DNA of 58,733 bases from Candidatus Amulumruptor caecigallinarius (GTDB lineage Bacteria; Bacteroidota; Bacteroidia; Bacteroidales; Muribaculaceae). Under the pieces are notes generated by a model that was given only the letters and a program-made list of their open reading frames with translations, searched no databases and had not been told where the DNA came from. Each line of letters opens with the position of its first letter. Position 1 is the first letter of the stretch. Below are positions 26,728 to 35,828 of this stretch, in pieces. The stretch spans positions 1 through 58,733 of the forward strand of contig JAMPDQ010000008.1 in the NCBI GenBank assembly GCA_023665575.1, read 5' to 3'. The translations under genes and the position numbers were made by a program.

Positions 26728-27354
26728 TCACACAGGCGTATATACAATTTTTTTCTCCTCTGCAAAGAATGGTTCGTAAAAATATTTGCAGATATCAACC
26801 ACTTCTCCCGGTTTCAATCTTTTCAGCTCGTTGCTCACATCGCCTCCCTTGAGGGTGATGAGTCCGTTAGGAAGGGCATTCTGCTGAACCGGGGAGATGT
26901 TTTTACGACATATCTTAAGGAGATCCGGCTGTTGCATCACTGCCCGGCTCACCACAAAATCAAACTTCTCCTTACATTCAGCTACATCTCCATGCTGAAA
27001 TGTCACATTACTGATTCCACATGCATCAGCAATGCTTTTTGCCACATTTATTTTCTTCCCGGTGCGATCCACAAGATGGAAATGCACATCCGGAAACATC
27101 ACTGCAAGCGGAAGGCCGGGAAATCCGCCACCGGTGCCGAAATCAAGCACGCGGCTGCCTGGTGTGAATATGATAAATTTAGCTATGGCAAGAGAATGCA
27201 GAATATGATTCACCTCGATATTGTCAATATCCTTTCTGGAAACGACATTGATTTTCGCATTCCATTCCGGATACAATTGAGTCATCTGCTCATATTTTTC
27301 AAGTTGCTGATCTGACAGATTCGGGAAATACTTCCTAATGTGATGTATACTCAT
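26728..27354 (-). CDS. rsmG: 16S rRNA (guanine527-N7)-methyltransferase
   Basis: This SAM-dependent enzyme methylates G527 of 16S rRNA. The 208-residue protein has the expected length. SAM motif I is VLDFGTGGGFPGLPLA near residue 70, the acidic loop LVDRTGKKINVAKSIA follows near 95, and a VVSRAV segment near 132 is family-typical. The N terminus HHIRKYFPNLSDQQLEKYEQ fits the RsmG helical cap. The gene is bounded on both sides by dispersed repeat ends in inverted orientation (26497 and 27400), about 900 bases apart. Confidence 0.94.
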   Translation of the reverse strand: MSIHHIRKYFPNLSDQQLEKYEQMTQLYPEWNAKINVVSRKDIDNIEVNHILHSLAIAKFIIFTPGSRVLDFGTGGGFPGLPLAVMFPDVHFHLVDRTGKKINVAKSIADACGISNVTFQHGDVAECKEKFDFVVSRAVMQQPDLLKICRKNISPVQQNALPNGLITLKGGDVSNELKRLKPGEVVDICKYFYEPFFAEEKKIVYTPV

Positions 27355-27376
27355 TATTTAAGTGTCAAACTAATTT

Positions 27377-27400
27377 AAATTTTATGAAACAGGCTCATAA
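27377..27400 (-). repeat. Solo dispersed repeat end
   Basis: On the minus strand this reads TTATGAGCCTGTTTCATAAA, then ATTT. It lies just upstream of the rsmG start. Confidence 0.6.
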
Positions 27401-27445
27401 CCAAATACCGTTTTTCTCAGCAACCTGACAAATTGCGGCAATAAA

Positions 27446-27485
27446 AACAGCTGAGACAGTCACCGGAGCAACTGTTTCAGCTGTT
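27446..27485 (-). terminator. Terminator of the glycine cleavage operon
   Basis: AACAGCTGAgACAGT pairs with ACTGTtTCAGCTGTT around a 10-base loop. On the minus strand it is followed by TTTTATTG. It lies 13 bases past the lpdA stop. Confidence 0.8.
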
Positions 27486-27497
27486 GCTAATTACTTG

Positions 27498-28853
27498 TCA
27501 AATATTGTGAATAGCCGACAATATCACTTCTGACAGTGTGGGATGCCCGAAGATAATATCCTTTATGTCGCCGACAGTGCATCTTCTTGCTATAAAATCG
27601 GAGCACTGCTGGGCAAGCAGCGATGCTTCGGCTCCCATGATATGCGCACCGAGCATCTCGCCGGTATCTTTCCGGAAAACAAGTTTGCAGATTCCATCAG
27701 ATTCCCCCTCCGCAAGAGCCTTGCCGTTTGCACGGAAGAAACTTTTTCCCACGACTATTTCAATGCCCGCAGCCTTGCACTGCTCCTCCGTCATTCCCGA
27801 CATGGCACATTCCGGATTCGTAAACAGCGCGGCAGGCACCACATCGAAGCGAATGCCGTCGCTTTTCCCTTCTATGGCATTAAGGGCACGCATACCCTGA
27901 AAAGATGCCACATGAGCGAGCATCAAGCGGGCATTGACATCACCTATCGCATAGACATTGTCAACATTCGTGCGCATATTGTCGTCAACTGTGATTCCAC
28001 GTTGTGAATATTCCACACCGGCATTTTCCAATTTCAGACCATCCACATTAGGGCGGCGTCCAACAGCCATCAGCAAATCAGTGGATACAACTGTCTCCTC
28101 CTTGCCTTTAAGCTCATAAGCAGTGACAATTTTATAATCTGAACCCCGGTCAAGGCGCTTTACGGCAGCACCGGTTATAATCTTCACTCCACGTTTCGAA
28201 AGTGACTGTTTCAGACGCTTGGAGATATCGGAATCAAACGTCGGCGCAATGGTTTTCATAAATTCAACCACTGTCACATCAGAGCCAAACGCGTTAAACA
28301 CAGAAGCGAATTCCAACCCTATCACACCTCCGCCCACAATCACAAGGCTTTCCGGAATATATTCAAGTTTGAGTATTTTTGAAGAGTCGAGCACCCACTC
28401 CGCATCGGCGTTGGGAATCGGAAGATATTTCGAATCGCTGCCGGTGGCGATGATGATATTTTTTGCAGAAAGAGTTTCCTCGCCCACTCTGACAGTGTAA
28501 CGGTCTACAAATTCAGCCATTCCTTCAACAACCTTCACACCGGCCTTCGCGAGCATTCCGGCGATACCTTCGCGCAGTTGCGACACAACAGCCTCCCTAC
28601 GCTCAATCACTTTGTTGAAGTCGATATCAAACTTCACCTCCTTCACTCCGAATTCATCGGCACTGTGCCGGCATGTTTCCACCACCGACGCATCTTTCAC
28701 CATGCACTTGGTGGGGATGCAGCCTGCATTCAGACATGTGCCACCAAGACGGCCGCCGTTCACAAGGACAACGCTCATGCCACGATGAGCCGCGTCCAGG
28801 GCGGTTTCATACCCGCCCGGACCGGCACCTATGATAATAATGTCATTCTCCAT
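27498..28853 (-). CDS. lpdA: Dihydrolipoyl dehydrogenase (L protein)
   Basis: This FAD enzyme reoxidises dihydrolipoyl groups with NAD+, here most likely on the H protein of glycine cleavage. The 451-residue protein has FAD loop GAGPGGYETALDAA (8-21), the redox pair GGTCLNAGCIPTK (37-49), the NAD loop GGGVIGLEFASVF near 173, YAIGDVNARLMLAH near 300 and the C-terminal HPTLSE carrying the catalytic His. It begins one base after the gcvPB stop and is the last gene of the operon, with a terminator following. Confidence 0.94.
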   Translation of the reverse strand: MENDIIIIGAGPGGYETALDAAHRGMSVVLVNGGRLGGTCLNAGCIPTKCMVKDASVVETCRHSADEFGVKEVKFDIDFNKVIERREAVVSQLREGIAGMLAKAGVKVVEGMAEFVDRYTVRVGEETLSAKNIIIATGSDSKYLPIPNADAEWVLDSSKILKLEYIPESLVIVGGGVIGLEFASVFNAFGSDVTVVEFMKTIAPTFDSDISKRLKQSLSKRGVKIITGAAVKRLDRGSDYKIVTAYELKGKEETVVSTDLLMAVGRRPNVDGLKLENAGVEYSQRGITVDDNMRTNVDNVYAIGDVNARLMLAHVASFQGMRALNAIEGKSDGIRFDVVPAALFTNPECAMSGMTEEQCKAAGIEIVVGKSFFRANGKALAEGESDGICKLVFRKDTGEMLGAHIMGAEASLLAQQCSDFIARRCTVGDIKDIIFGHPTLSEVILSAIHNI

Positions 28854-28854
28854 G

Positions 28855-30327
28855 TCAAGCCTGTTGCTGAGCCTTCATGGCTCTGTATGAGAGAACCGGA
28901 TTTTTCGCTGCACCTGTTTCATCAGGATGTGAAATTTCAGTGGTGACAGGGGCCGACTTCACGATTTCCGGAGTTTCTGCAGCCTCTTTGGCCACGCGTC
29001 GCATCACATCGATAAATTCATCGAGAGTCTCAAGGCTTTCGGTCTCCGTGGGTTCAATCATCATTGCCTCGTGGAAGAGCAGTGGGAAATAGATTGTCGG
29101 AGCATGGAAGCCGAAGTCAAGCAGACGTTTGGCCACATTGAGGGTGGTCACACCGGTGGATTTGTCAAGAAGACCGTCATATACAAACTCATGCTTGCAA
29201 GCACCCTCAATCGGAAGCTTATACAAATCCTTGAGCGATTCCTTTATATAATTGGCATTGAGTGTTGCCATCGGACCCACATTGCGGATTCCATCGCGAC
29301 CGAGCGAAAGAATGTAGGCATATGCCTTCATCATCACGCCGAAATTGCCGAAGAATGTAGACACATTTCCAAGGCTCTCCTTATCTGCATCCACGAAAAA
29401 ACGGTCGTTCTCATCTTTTCTGATGCGCGGATTAGGCAAAAGATGAGTGAGATGGGCAGCCACACCTACCGGGCCCGAACCCGGGCCGCCGCCGCCGTGA
29501 GGCGTTGAGAATGTTTTGTGCAGATTGATATGCATGATATCGAATCCCATGTCGCCGGGGCGCACCTTGCCAAGAAGGGGATTAAGGTTGGCGCCATCGT
29601 AATACAGCAGACCTCCGGCTTCATGTACAAGACGCGCTATATCAAGAATTTCCGTCTCAAACATGCCGACAGTGTTGGGATTTGTCATCATAATTCCGGC
29701 CACGGTGTCATCGAGAAGAGGCTTCAGGTCTTCCACATCGATTGAGCCGTTGGGCTTCGACTTCACCTCCACCACTTCAAGGCCTGCAACCATTGCTGAT
29801 GCGGGGTTGGTGCCGTGTGCGGTGTCGGGCACAATCACTTTTGTGCGCTTCGTATCGCCACGCGAGATGTGATATTGACGCATCACCATTAGTCCGGTGA
29901 GTTCGCCATGAGCTCCGGCATAAGGATTGAGAGTGAATTCAGCAAGACCCGAAATATTGGCAAGAGCTTTTTGCAGATTGTAATAAAGCTCAAGAGCTCC
30001 CTGTGCCGACTCAACTGGCTGGAGCGGATGAAGCGAGGCAAATTCAGGCATGGCCGCAATCTCCTCGTTGATTTTCGGATTATATTTCATCGTGCAGCTT
30101 CCCAAAGGATAGAAGCCGGTGTCAACACCAAAATTTTTGTTGGAAAGATTGGTGTAGTGTCTCACCACATCAAGTTCGCTCACCTCCGGCAGTTCGGGGT
30201 TCTCCTTGCGGAGAAGATTCTGCGGAATCGCGGCAAAGCCGTCAGTGCCATATTTATCGTCCGGAAGCTGATAACCTTTGCGACCGGGGCGTGAGATTTC
30301 AAAAATCAGTTTATCATATTTTTTCAT
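28855..30327 (-). CDS. gcvPB: Glycine dehydrogenase (decarboxylating) subunit 2
   Basis: This is the PLP-bearing half of the two-subunit P protein, which decarboxylates glycine and passes the aminomethyl group to lipoyl-GcvH. It is 490 residues long. The PLP lysine lies in HINLHKTFSTPHGGGGPG (near 270), and DTAHGTNPASA near 158 and LYYDGANLNPLLGKVRPGDMG near 235 are family marks (short extracts). The C-terminal tail of about 30 residues beyond the core is variable. The gene starts 4 bases after gcvPA. The P protein of many Bacteroides is a single chain, so the split form is noteworthy. Confidence 0.95.
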   Translation of the reverse strand: MKKYDKLIFEISRPGRKGYQLPDDKYGTDGFAAIPQNLLRKENPELPEVSELDVVRHYTNLSNKNFGVDTGFYPLGSCTMKYNPKINEEIAAMPEFASLHPLQPVESAQGALELYYNLQKALANISGLAEFTLNPYAGAHGELTGLMVMRQYHISRGDTKRTKVIVPDTAHGTNPASAMVAGLEVVEVKSKPNGSIDVEDLKPLLDDTVAGIMMTNPNTVGMFETEILDIARLVHEAGGLLYYDGANLNPLLGKVRPGDMGFDIMHINLHKTFSTPHGGGGPGSGPVGVAAHLTHLLPNPRIRKDENDRFFVDADKESLGNVSTFFGNFGVMMKAYAYILSLGRDGIRNVGPMATLNANYIKESLKDLYKLPIEGACKHEFVYDGLLDKSTGVTTLNVAKRLLDFGFHAPTIYFPLLFHEAMMIEPTETESLETLDEFIDVMRRVAKEAAETPEIVKSAPVTTEISHPDETGAAKNPVLSYRAMKAQQQA

Positions 30328-30331
30328 GATG

Positions 30332-31654
30332 TCAATCCTCCAGCATTAGGGTTACGAGGCGGTCGATTTCCTCTTTACTGCGTTTCTCAGTCACTGCGAA
30401 AGCCACAAGGCCGTTGCCGAGCGCAACACCGCCCATGATGCCGTTTTCAGCGAGCCTGTGATTCACCTTATCCATATCAAGATCGGTTTTCACGGTGAAT
30501 TCCTTAAGGAAAGGCTTGTTGAAAGCCGGGGCGAACTTACCCGATTCGATAAGCCGGTTATAAAGATAATGAGCGCCGTCACACGCAAGACGATTAACCT
30601 CACGCAAGCCGTTTTCACCCATCAGAGCCAGATAGATTGTGGCATAGAGGGCCATAAGGCTCTGGTTAGAGCAGATGTTGCTGGTGGCTTTCTGGCGGCG
30701 GATATGCTGTTCGCGTGCCTGGAGAGTGAGCACATAGCAGCGATTTCCGGCGGCATCTTTTGTGGCGCCAACCACGCGGCCCGGCATCTTGCGTAATTCC
30801 GACTTTGTGCACGACATGAATCCGAGATAAGGGCCTCCGAACTGTATCGGCATGCCCAAAGTCTGGCCATCGCCGCAAGCGATATCGGCACCCCATTCGG
30901 CCGGCGAGCGGAGCACTGCAAGAGCCGAAGGATCGGCATTGATGGTGAATAGAGCCTTGTTGGCATGAACGGCTTCTGCGACACCTGTGAAATCTTCTAT
31001 GACACCATATTTATTGGGTTGAGGCAGAACAACACCGGCCACATTCGAATCGGCCACCATTTCCCTAAGTGCGTCAAGATCGGTGACACCATCCTTTTCA
31101 GGCACCATGCGAAGCTCCACTCCATGGAATTTCATGTAAGTCTTCACCACATCCACCACACGGGGGGCAACAGTTTCCGATACGAGCACGCAATTGCGTT
31201 TGCGCCCGGCGGCCACCATCATGAAGCAAGCCTCGGCTGTGGCAGTGGCGCCGTCATACATTGAAGCGTTGGTAGCCTCAAGGCCTGTGAGTTCGCTAAT
31301 CATGCTCTGATATTCGAAGATATATTGAAGAGTGCCCTGCGAGATTTCCGGCTGATATGGGGTATAAGCCGTGTAAAACTCGCTGCGTTCCAACAGGTGC
31401 TGAATCACAGAGGGAGAATAATGGTCGTAAGCGCCCTGGCCGCCAAACACCGTAAGTGTGCGGTTTTTAGCGCCGAGTTTGCGAAACCATTCGCGGAGTT
31501 CATGCTCCGACAGACCTTCGGGGAGGTCGTATTCCTCTTTGAAAATCACTTCTCCCGGAACATCAGCGTAAAGATCGTCAACGCTCTTTACGCCGATACG
31601 CCCGAGCATCTTTTCAATGTCTTCGGGCGTATGCGGAATATATCTGTTACTCAT
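30332..31654 (-). CDS. gcvPA: Glycine dehydrogenase (decarboxylating) subunit 1
   Basis: This is the non-PLP half of the two-subunit P protein and forms the alpha-beta complex with GcvPB. It starts with RYIPHTPEDIEKMLGRIG and contains FLGAGAYDH-like GGQGAYDHYSPSV near 75, YTPYQPEISQGTLQ near 100 and NASMYDGATATAEA near 128. I place the start at 31654 (440 residues), overlapping the gcvH stop by eight bases. A longer reading frame upstream has no homology and runs through gcvH. It is translationally coupled to gcvH and gcvPB. Confidence 0.94.
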   Translation of the reverse strand: MSNRYIPHTPEDIEKMLGRIGVKSVDDLYADVPGEVIFKEEYDLPEGLSEHELREWFRKLGAKNRTLTVFGGQGAYDHYSPSVIQHLLERSEFYTAYTPYQPEISQGTLQYIFEYQSMISELTGLEATNASMYDGATATAEACFMMVAAGRKRNCVLVSETVAPRVVDVVKTYMKFHGVELRMVPEKDGVTDLDALREMVADSNVAGVVLPQPNKYGVIEDFTGVAEAVHANKALFTINADPSALAVLRSPAEWGADIACGDGQTLGMPIQFGGPYLGFMSCTKSELRKMPGRVVGATKDAAGNRCYVLTLQAREQHIRRQKATSNICSNQSLMALYATIYLALMGENGLREVNRLACDGAHYLYNRLIESGKFAPAFNKPFLKEFTVKTDLDMDKVNHRLAENGIMGGVALGNGLVAFAVTEKRSKEEIDRLVTLMLED

Positions 31655-32030
31655 TTTCGCAAAGTTTTGCATATGCTGCCGCGTCAAGCAGAGCGTCATA
31701 TTCAGCGGCATCGCTCATCTTCACTTTCATGATCCATGTGGAGAACGCGTCGGCGTTGATTTTCTCAGGGGCATCCTCAAGCTCCTCATTCACCTCCACC
31801 ACTTCGCCCGAAACGGGGCAGATAAGGTCGGAAGCTGCCTTTACAGACTCAACCGCGCCAAACACATCGCCGGCCGCGATTTCATCGCCGACTTCAGGCA
31901 TATCCACATATACGATATCGCCGAGCGCATGCTGTGCATAGTCGGAAATTCCGATTGTGGCGATGTCGCCTTCTACTTTTACCCACTCATGTGATTCCGC
32001 ATAGCGGATGTCTTCTTTTACTGTTGCCAT
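31647..32030 (-). CDS. gcvH: Glycine cleavage system H protein
   Basis: This 127-residue lipoyl carrier shuttles the aminomethyl intermediate between P, T and L proteins. The lipoylated Lys lies in VFGAVESVKAASDL near residue 62. EWVKVEGDIATIGISDYAQ at the start and INADAFSTWIMKVK near 95 are typical of the family. It sits between gcvT (64 bases upstream) and gcvPA (overlapping), as expected for a dedicated glycine cleavage operon. Confidence 0.95.
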   Translation of the reverse strand: MATVKEDIRYAESHEWVKVEGDIATIGISDYAQHALGDIVYVDMPEVGDEIAAGDVFGAVESVKAASDLICPVSGEVVEVNEELEDAPEKINADAFSTWIMKVKMSDAAEYDALLDAAAYAKLCENE

Positions 32031-32094
32031 TTCTTTCTGATTATCGAACTCACAGGCAAATTGCCTTGCGTCCGCTGTTATTATTGATGTTATT

Positions 32095-33189
32095 TTATTT
32101 CTTGTAATTTTTATCGTAGAAGCGTTTTTTCACCACTTTTGCAGGGAATGTCTTCTTGCGGATGCGCACTTCCACTTCAGTGCCGAGTTTATCGTAAGGC
32201 TTGTCAATCATTGCCATTGCCACGCTTCTGCCGGTTGAGATTGATCGATAGCCGGTAGTGATTTCTCCAACCTGCTTTCCTTCCACCTCCACGGGATATC
32301 CGTGACGGGGAATGGCATTGCCTTCAAGTTCGATTCCCACGATGCGGCGCTTCACACCTTCCGCCTTCTGTTTTGCAAGAGCCTCCTTGCCGATGAATTC
32401 CGGCTTGTCGAGCTTGACAAACATGCTCAGACTTGCCTCTATGGGGGTGATTTCAGCCGAGAGTTCATCGCCATAGAGGGGAAGTCCCACCTCAAAGCGC
32501 AGTGTGTCGCGACATCCGAGACCGCAGGGCTGCACACCGGCCTCCATGAGCTTGTCCCACACCTTGCGCGTGAAATCATGACTGCCATAAATCTCGAAGC
32601 CATCCTCTCCGGTATAGCCGGTGCGGCTCACAATCACATCCTCTCCATCAAGAGGCAACGTATTGAAATTATAGAATTTAATATCTGTTGCAGGGATCCC
32701 CAACACTTTTTCCATCACCTCCTCGGCTTTCGGACCCTGGAGAGCCACCTCTCCATAATAGAGAGATTCATCGGTTATCTTCACATCGAAGCCCCCTGCA
32801 TTGCCCATAATCCAGGCTACATCCTTGTCGATGTTAGAAGCATTGATTACAAGGAAAAATTCTTCGTTGTTCACCTTATACACAAGCAGATCATCGACTG
32901 TGCCGCCGTTTTCATAGCACATCATGCCGTAGAAAATCTGTCCGTCGGGAGCGTCCGTCACATCATTCACAAATATATGATTAACAAATTTTTCAGCTTC
33001 CGGACCCTTCACGCGGACTTCACCCATGTGGCTCACATCAAACACACCCACTTCATTTCTTACAGCATTATGTTCTTCTGTAATGCCCTTATATTGAATG
33101 GGCATGTCATAGCCGGCAAACGGCGACATCAAGGCTCCCAGGTCTACATGACGGTCATGAAGACATGTGGTCTTAATTTCTTGTTCCAT
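32095..33189 (-). CDS. gcvT: Aminomethyltransferase (T protein)
   Basis: This enzyme releases ammonia from the H-bound intermediate and transfers the C1 unit to tetrahydrofolate. The 364-residue protein has the family length. Marks are VDLGALMSPFAGYDMPIQYKG near residue 15 (cited by position), VGVFDVSHMGE near 48, a SRTGYTGEDGFEIY folate-site segment near 190 and LGCRDTLRFEVGLPLYG near 225. It is the first gene of the five-gene operon. No glycine riboswitch fold was recognisable upstream, where dispersed repeats occupy most of the spacer. Confidence 0.95.
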   Translation of the reverse strand: MEQEIKTTCLHDRHVDLGALMSPFAGYDMPIQYKGITEEHNAVRNEVGVFDVSHMGEVRVKGPEAEKFVNHIFVNDVTDAPDGQIFYGMMCYENGGTVDDLLVYKVNNEEFFLVINASNIDKDVAWIMGNAGGFDVKITDESLYYGEVALQGPKAEEVMEKVLGIPATDIKFYNFNTLPLDGEDVIVSRTGYTGEDGFEIYGSHDFTRKVWDKLMEAGVQPCGLGCRDTLRFEVGLPLYGDELSAEITPIEASLSMFVKLDKPEFIGKEALAKQKAEGVKRRIVGIELEGNAIPRHGYPVEVEGKQVGEITTGYRSISTGRSVAMAMIDKPYDKLGTEVEVRIRKKTFPAKVVKKRFYDKNYKK

Positions 33190-33531
33190 GTTATTATATT
33201 AGATTTAAGTAATTAAAATCATTTCATGAAGTTGTTCAAACTAAGCCTCATTTTTAAGAGTCTGTTTCATAGATTAGTTTAGACAACTTCCATATCCCGG
33301 AAAACAGCTTTGCGGGTCTAATTCCCAAAATTAATATTTGGCTCTTTTTATTCCAAATTTTTTCAAAACAATTAGAGTCTGCTTCAATGAAAAAATCACT
33401 TTAGTTCGGCTTCTTTTTGGCTGATTTATTCAATTTCGTTGGTCACAATCGAGAGGTTGCTCCCTCTGAGATTGAATAAATTATCTCAAAAACAATCCGC
33501 ACCTAATGTTGAATTTTTTACGAAACGGCGC
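33190..33531. other. Intergenic region upstream of gcvT
   Basis: This spacer of about 340 bases holds a solo repeat end near 33255 and MITE-like element 3 from 33372. The first 60 bases are AT-rich and must contain the gcv promoter, but no box matching TAnnTTTG was found. No small gene is apparent. Confidence 0.6.
33255..33290 (+). repeat. Solo dispersed repeat end with extended match
   Basis: AAGAGTCTGTTTCATAGATT followed by AGTTTAGACAACTTC matches 26498-26532 beyond the core. It lies in the spacer upstream of gcvT. Confidence 0.65.
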
Positions 33532-33534
33532 CTA
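33372..33534. mobile_element. MITE-like element 3 (about 163 bp)
   Basis: The left end TTAGAGTCTGCTTCAATGAA and the right end read inward on the minus strand (TTAGGCGCCGTTTCGTAAAA) form inverted repeats. About 75 bases inward from the right end closely match the left part of element 1, including GAGATAATTTAT and AGCAACCTCT. The right border coincides with the stop codon of the metallopeptidase gene. Confidence 0.65.
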
Positions 33535-34404
33535 ATAGCCCAAGCTCGAATATGGCACATTAAATGGGGATGATGTCGTGGGGTTGCATTCGGTGAGCCC
33601 TTTTGTAAGCCAGCGCACCCTCCATTCAGATCTGCCATGGTTAAAGCTTTCGGGCATTTCGCGTCCATAAGCCTTCTTTTGCAGATAGTCATCCCCTATC
33701 TTTGAAGCCACATCCACTGCCTCTTCTATATCTCCGGGTTCCAGCGAGTTGAACATTTTGTTGTCGGTGCAACCCCACACTCCCGCATAATAATCAGCCT
33801 GCAATTCTATTTTCACACTTACGCGGTTAGCCTCGGTTTCAGAAAGCTTCGACATCTGTTCATGGGCTTCCGGGAGTGTGCCGAGCAGATTCTGCACATG
33901 ATGTCCCACTTCATGGGCAATAACATAAGCATAGGCAAAGTCGCCGCTTCCCCCTATATTGGTCTGCATGTCTTTAAGAAAGTCAAGGTCGAGATATACT
34001 GTCTTATCGGCCGAGCAATAAAAGGGACCCACCCGGGCAGTGGCATGTCCGCAACCCGACCGGACAGCACCATGAAACAGCACCATTTTCGGAGGCTCAT
34101 ATTCTCCCCATCCTTGCTCGCGAAAAATGCGTGTCCACACATCTTCCGTGCCGGCCAATATCACGGATGCAAATTCGGCAAGCTGACGGTCTTCCTCTGT
34201 TTCAACATATTGTGTGCCCGTTGTGGTGCCGCTGCCCGAACCAACCACGTTAGTGATAACATCTCCCATATCACCCCCCGAGAGCAGCGTGACAATACCA
34301 ATCACAATCGCACCGATAATGCCTCCGCCAAAACCGATTGCCTTTCCCGACACCCCGCGCCGGTCCTCAATATTGCCGCTCCTGCGGCGTCCGTCAAGCC
34401 TCAT
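33532..34404 (-). CDS. Neutral zinc metallopeptidase (YpfJ/KPN_02809 family)
   Basis: This 290-residue membrane-anchored metallopeptidase is of the YpfJ-like family. The N terminus RLDGRRRSGNIEDRRG is a family signature, followed by a Gly-rich hydrophobic segment at about 25-50 that should anchor it. The catalytic motif is VIAHEVGHHVQNLLG near residue 163 (HExxH), with a downstream EIQADYYAGVWG-like segment (ELQADYYAGVWG near 203) giving the third ligand region. The substrate is unknown. The TAG stop is the border of MITE-like element 3. A divergent LolC-like gene lies upstream. Confidence 0.92.
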   Translation of the reverse strand: MRLDGRRRSGNIEDRRGVSGKAIGFGGGIIGAIVIGIVTLLSGGDMGDVITNVVGSGSGTTTGTQYVETEEDRQLAEFASVILAGTEDVWTRIFREQGWGEYEPPKMVLFHGAVRSGCGHATARVGPFYCSADKTVYLDLDFLKDMQTNIGGSGDFAYAYVIAHEVGHHVQNLLGTLPEAHEQMSKLSETEANRVSVKIELQADYYAGVWGCTDNKMFNSLEPGDIEEAVDVASKIGDDYLQKKAYGREMPESFNHGRSEWRVRWLTKGLTECNPTTSSPFNVPYSSLGY

Positions 34405-34489
34405 TGCGCAATTTTTTATTTCCGTTACAAATATAACAACATTTTTGAGGGATAAGCCTCAATTCCCCGAAATTTGTTAAATTTGCGTC

Positions 34490-34530
34490 TTAGGCTCCAT
34501 TCCCCAAGAAATGTTAAAGCAGGGGCGGAA
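34490..34530 (+). repeat. Solo dispersed repeat end, CCATTCCCC type
   Basis: TTAGGCTCCATTCCCCAAGA followed by AATGTTAAAGCAGGGG closely matches both ends of MITE-like element 2 over about 38 bases. It lies in the leader of the LolC-like permease gene. Confidence 0.7.
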
Positions 34531-34589
34531 ATCACCTGCCGGAACCGGGATTCCACAAATGGTGTCAAAAAAGAATTTATTGTCTGAAT

Positions 34590-35828
34590 ATGAATTTCCC
34601 ATTTTATATTGCACAGCGAATCAGTCTGTCGCCTACGGGGCGGAAAAGCTCTCCGGCCATCAAAGTGTCGGTGGCGGCAGTGGCCCTGTCAGTGGCGGTG
34701 ATGGTGACATCCGTGGCCATTGTGCTCGGCTTCAAGCGCGAGATACGCGACAAAGTGTTCGGCTTTAATGCGCACATCTCAATGTATGCTAATCCCGCGG
34801 ATGGAGACAATCTTATCACTCTTACTCCCTCTTTGGAAAACATTCTGAAAGAACAGCCTTTTGTCATCGACTACAGTCTTGAGGCATCTATACCGGCAAT
34901 TCTGAAGACCCCCGACAATTTCAAGGGGGTTTATCTGCGCAGCATGAATGGATCACAGACCCATGATTTCATAGAAAGCAATCTTGAATCAGGCAATATT
35001 CCCGATTACAGCAATCCTGACAACAGCAACAAACTTGTATTATCATCAAAGGCCGCAAATGAGCTGGGGCTGAAAGCGGGTGACAGAATCGACACTTATT
35101 TCATTGCAAATGACGTGCGTGTGCGTCGGCTTGAGGTGGCGGCAATTTATAACACCCACTTCGACTCTTACGACCGTGTGATCATCTATGGCGCCCTCCC
35201 CCTTATCCAGCATATGGGTGGGATATCGGCAAAACAGGGCACAAGTATTCAGATTCACACCGATAATTTTCAAAACATCAATGAATATACAGAGCAGCTT
35301 CACAATGCTCTGATTGAAGCTGTGGCCGATGGCACACTATATCGCTACTATAATCTTGACAACGCGCTTCATCAGGGACAGGGATATTTTCAATGGCTCA
35401 ATCTGCTCGACACGAATGTCGCAGTGGTGCTGACGCTGATGATAATTGTGGCGGCCGCCACGTTGATATCAGGCATGCTGATTCTGATTCTTGACAAGAG
35501 GCGCTTCATAGGTGTGATGCGGGCTTTGGGAACATCCACATCAAAAGTGCGCAAGATATTCATCTGGCTGGCCTTACGGGTGGGGCTTACCGGGATGCTG
35601 GCAGGGAATGCCATAATTCTCACACTTCTGTGGGCTCAAGACAAATGGCACTGGCTGCCGCTTGACCCGGAGGCATATTACATCGACTTTGTGCCGGTGG
35701 AGCTCGACTGTCTAAAGATATGTCTGCTCAATGCCGGCGCACTGGCTGTCATATGGTTAAGTCTGCTACTCCCCTCCCGATTTGCGGCGGGTATTTCACC
35801 GGCCGAAACAATGCGCACCTCTCAATAG
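34590..35828 (+). CDS. LolC/E-like ABC transporter permease (FtsX family)
   Basis: This 412-residue inner-membrane permease has the MacB/FtsX topology: a first helix at about 24-48, a large periplasmic domain, then three C-terminal helices (about 278-300, 325-350 and 378-400). The N-terminal segment FYIAQRISLSP and the C-terminal ISPAETMRTSQ resemble LolC/LolE, which release lipoproteins from the inner membrane with the ATPase LolD. No ATPase gene is adjacent, so the partner is encoded elsewhere. It ends one base before the end of the convergent phospho-signalling island. Confidence 0.88.
   Translation: MNFPFYIAQRISLSPTGRKSSPAIKVSVAAVALSVAVMVTSVAIVLGFKREIRDKVFGFNAHISMYANPADGDNLITLTPSLENILKEQPFVIDYSLEASIPAILKTPDNFKGVYLRSMNGSQTHDFIESNLESGNIPDYSNPDNSNKLVLSSKAANELGLKAGDRIDTYFIANDVRVRRLEVAAIYNTHFDSYDRVIIYGALPLIQHMGGISAKQGTSIQIHTDNFQNINEYTEQLHNALIEAVADGTLYRYYNLDNALHQGQGYFQWLNLLDTNVAVVLTLMIIVAAATLISGMLILILDKRRFIGVMRALGTSTSKVRKIFIWLALRVGLTGMLAGNAIILTLLWAQDKWHWLPLDPEAYYIDFVPVELDCLKICLLNAGALAVIWLSLLLPSRFAAGISPAETMRTSQ

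Noticed and set aside
26497-27400. rsmG carried as cargo between inverted repeat ends
   Set aside because: Ends of the family flank it, but rsmG is a housekeeping gene and solo ends are common in every spacer here, so chance flanking is the simpler reading.
33190-33371. Glycine riboswitch upstream of gcvT
   Set aside because: No conserved aptamer core or paired-aptamer layout could be made out; the stretch is AT-rich and holds a repeat copy.
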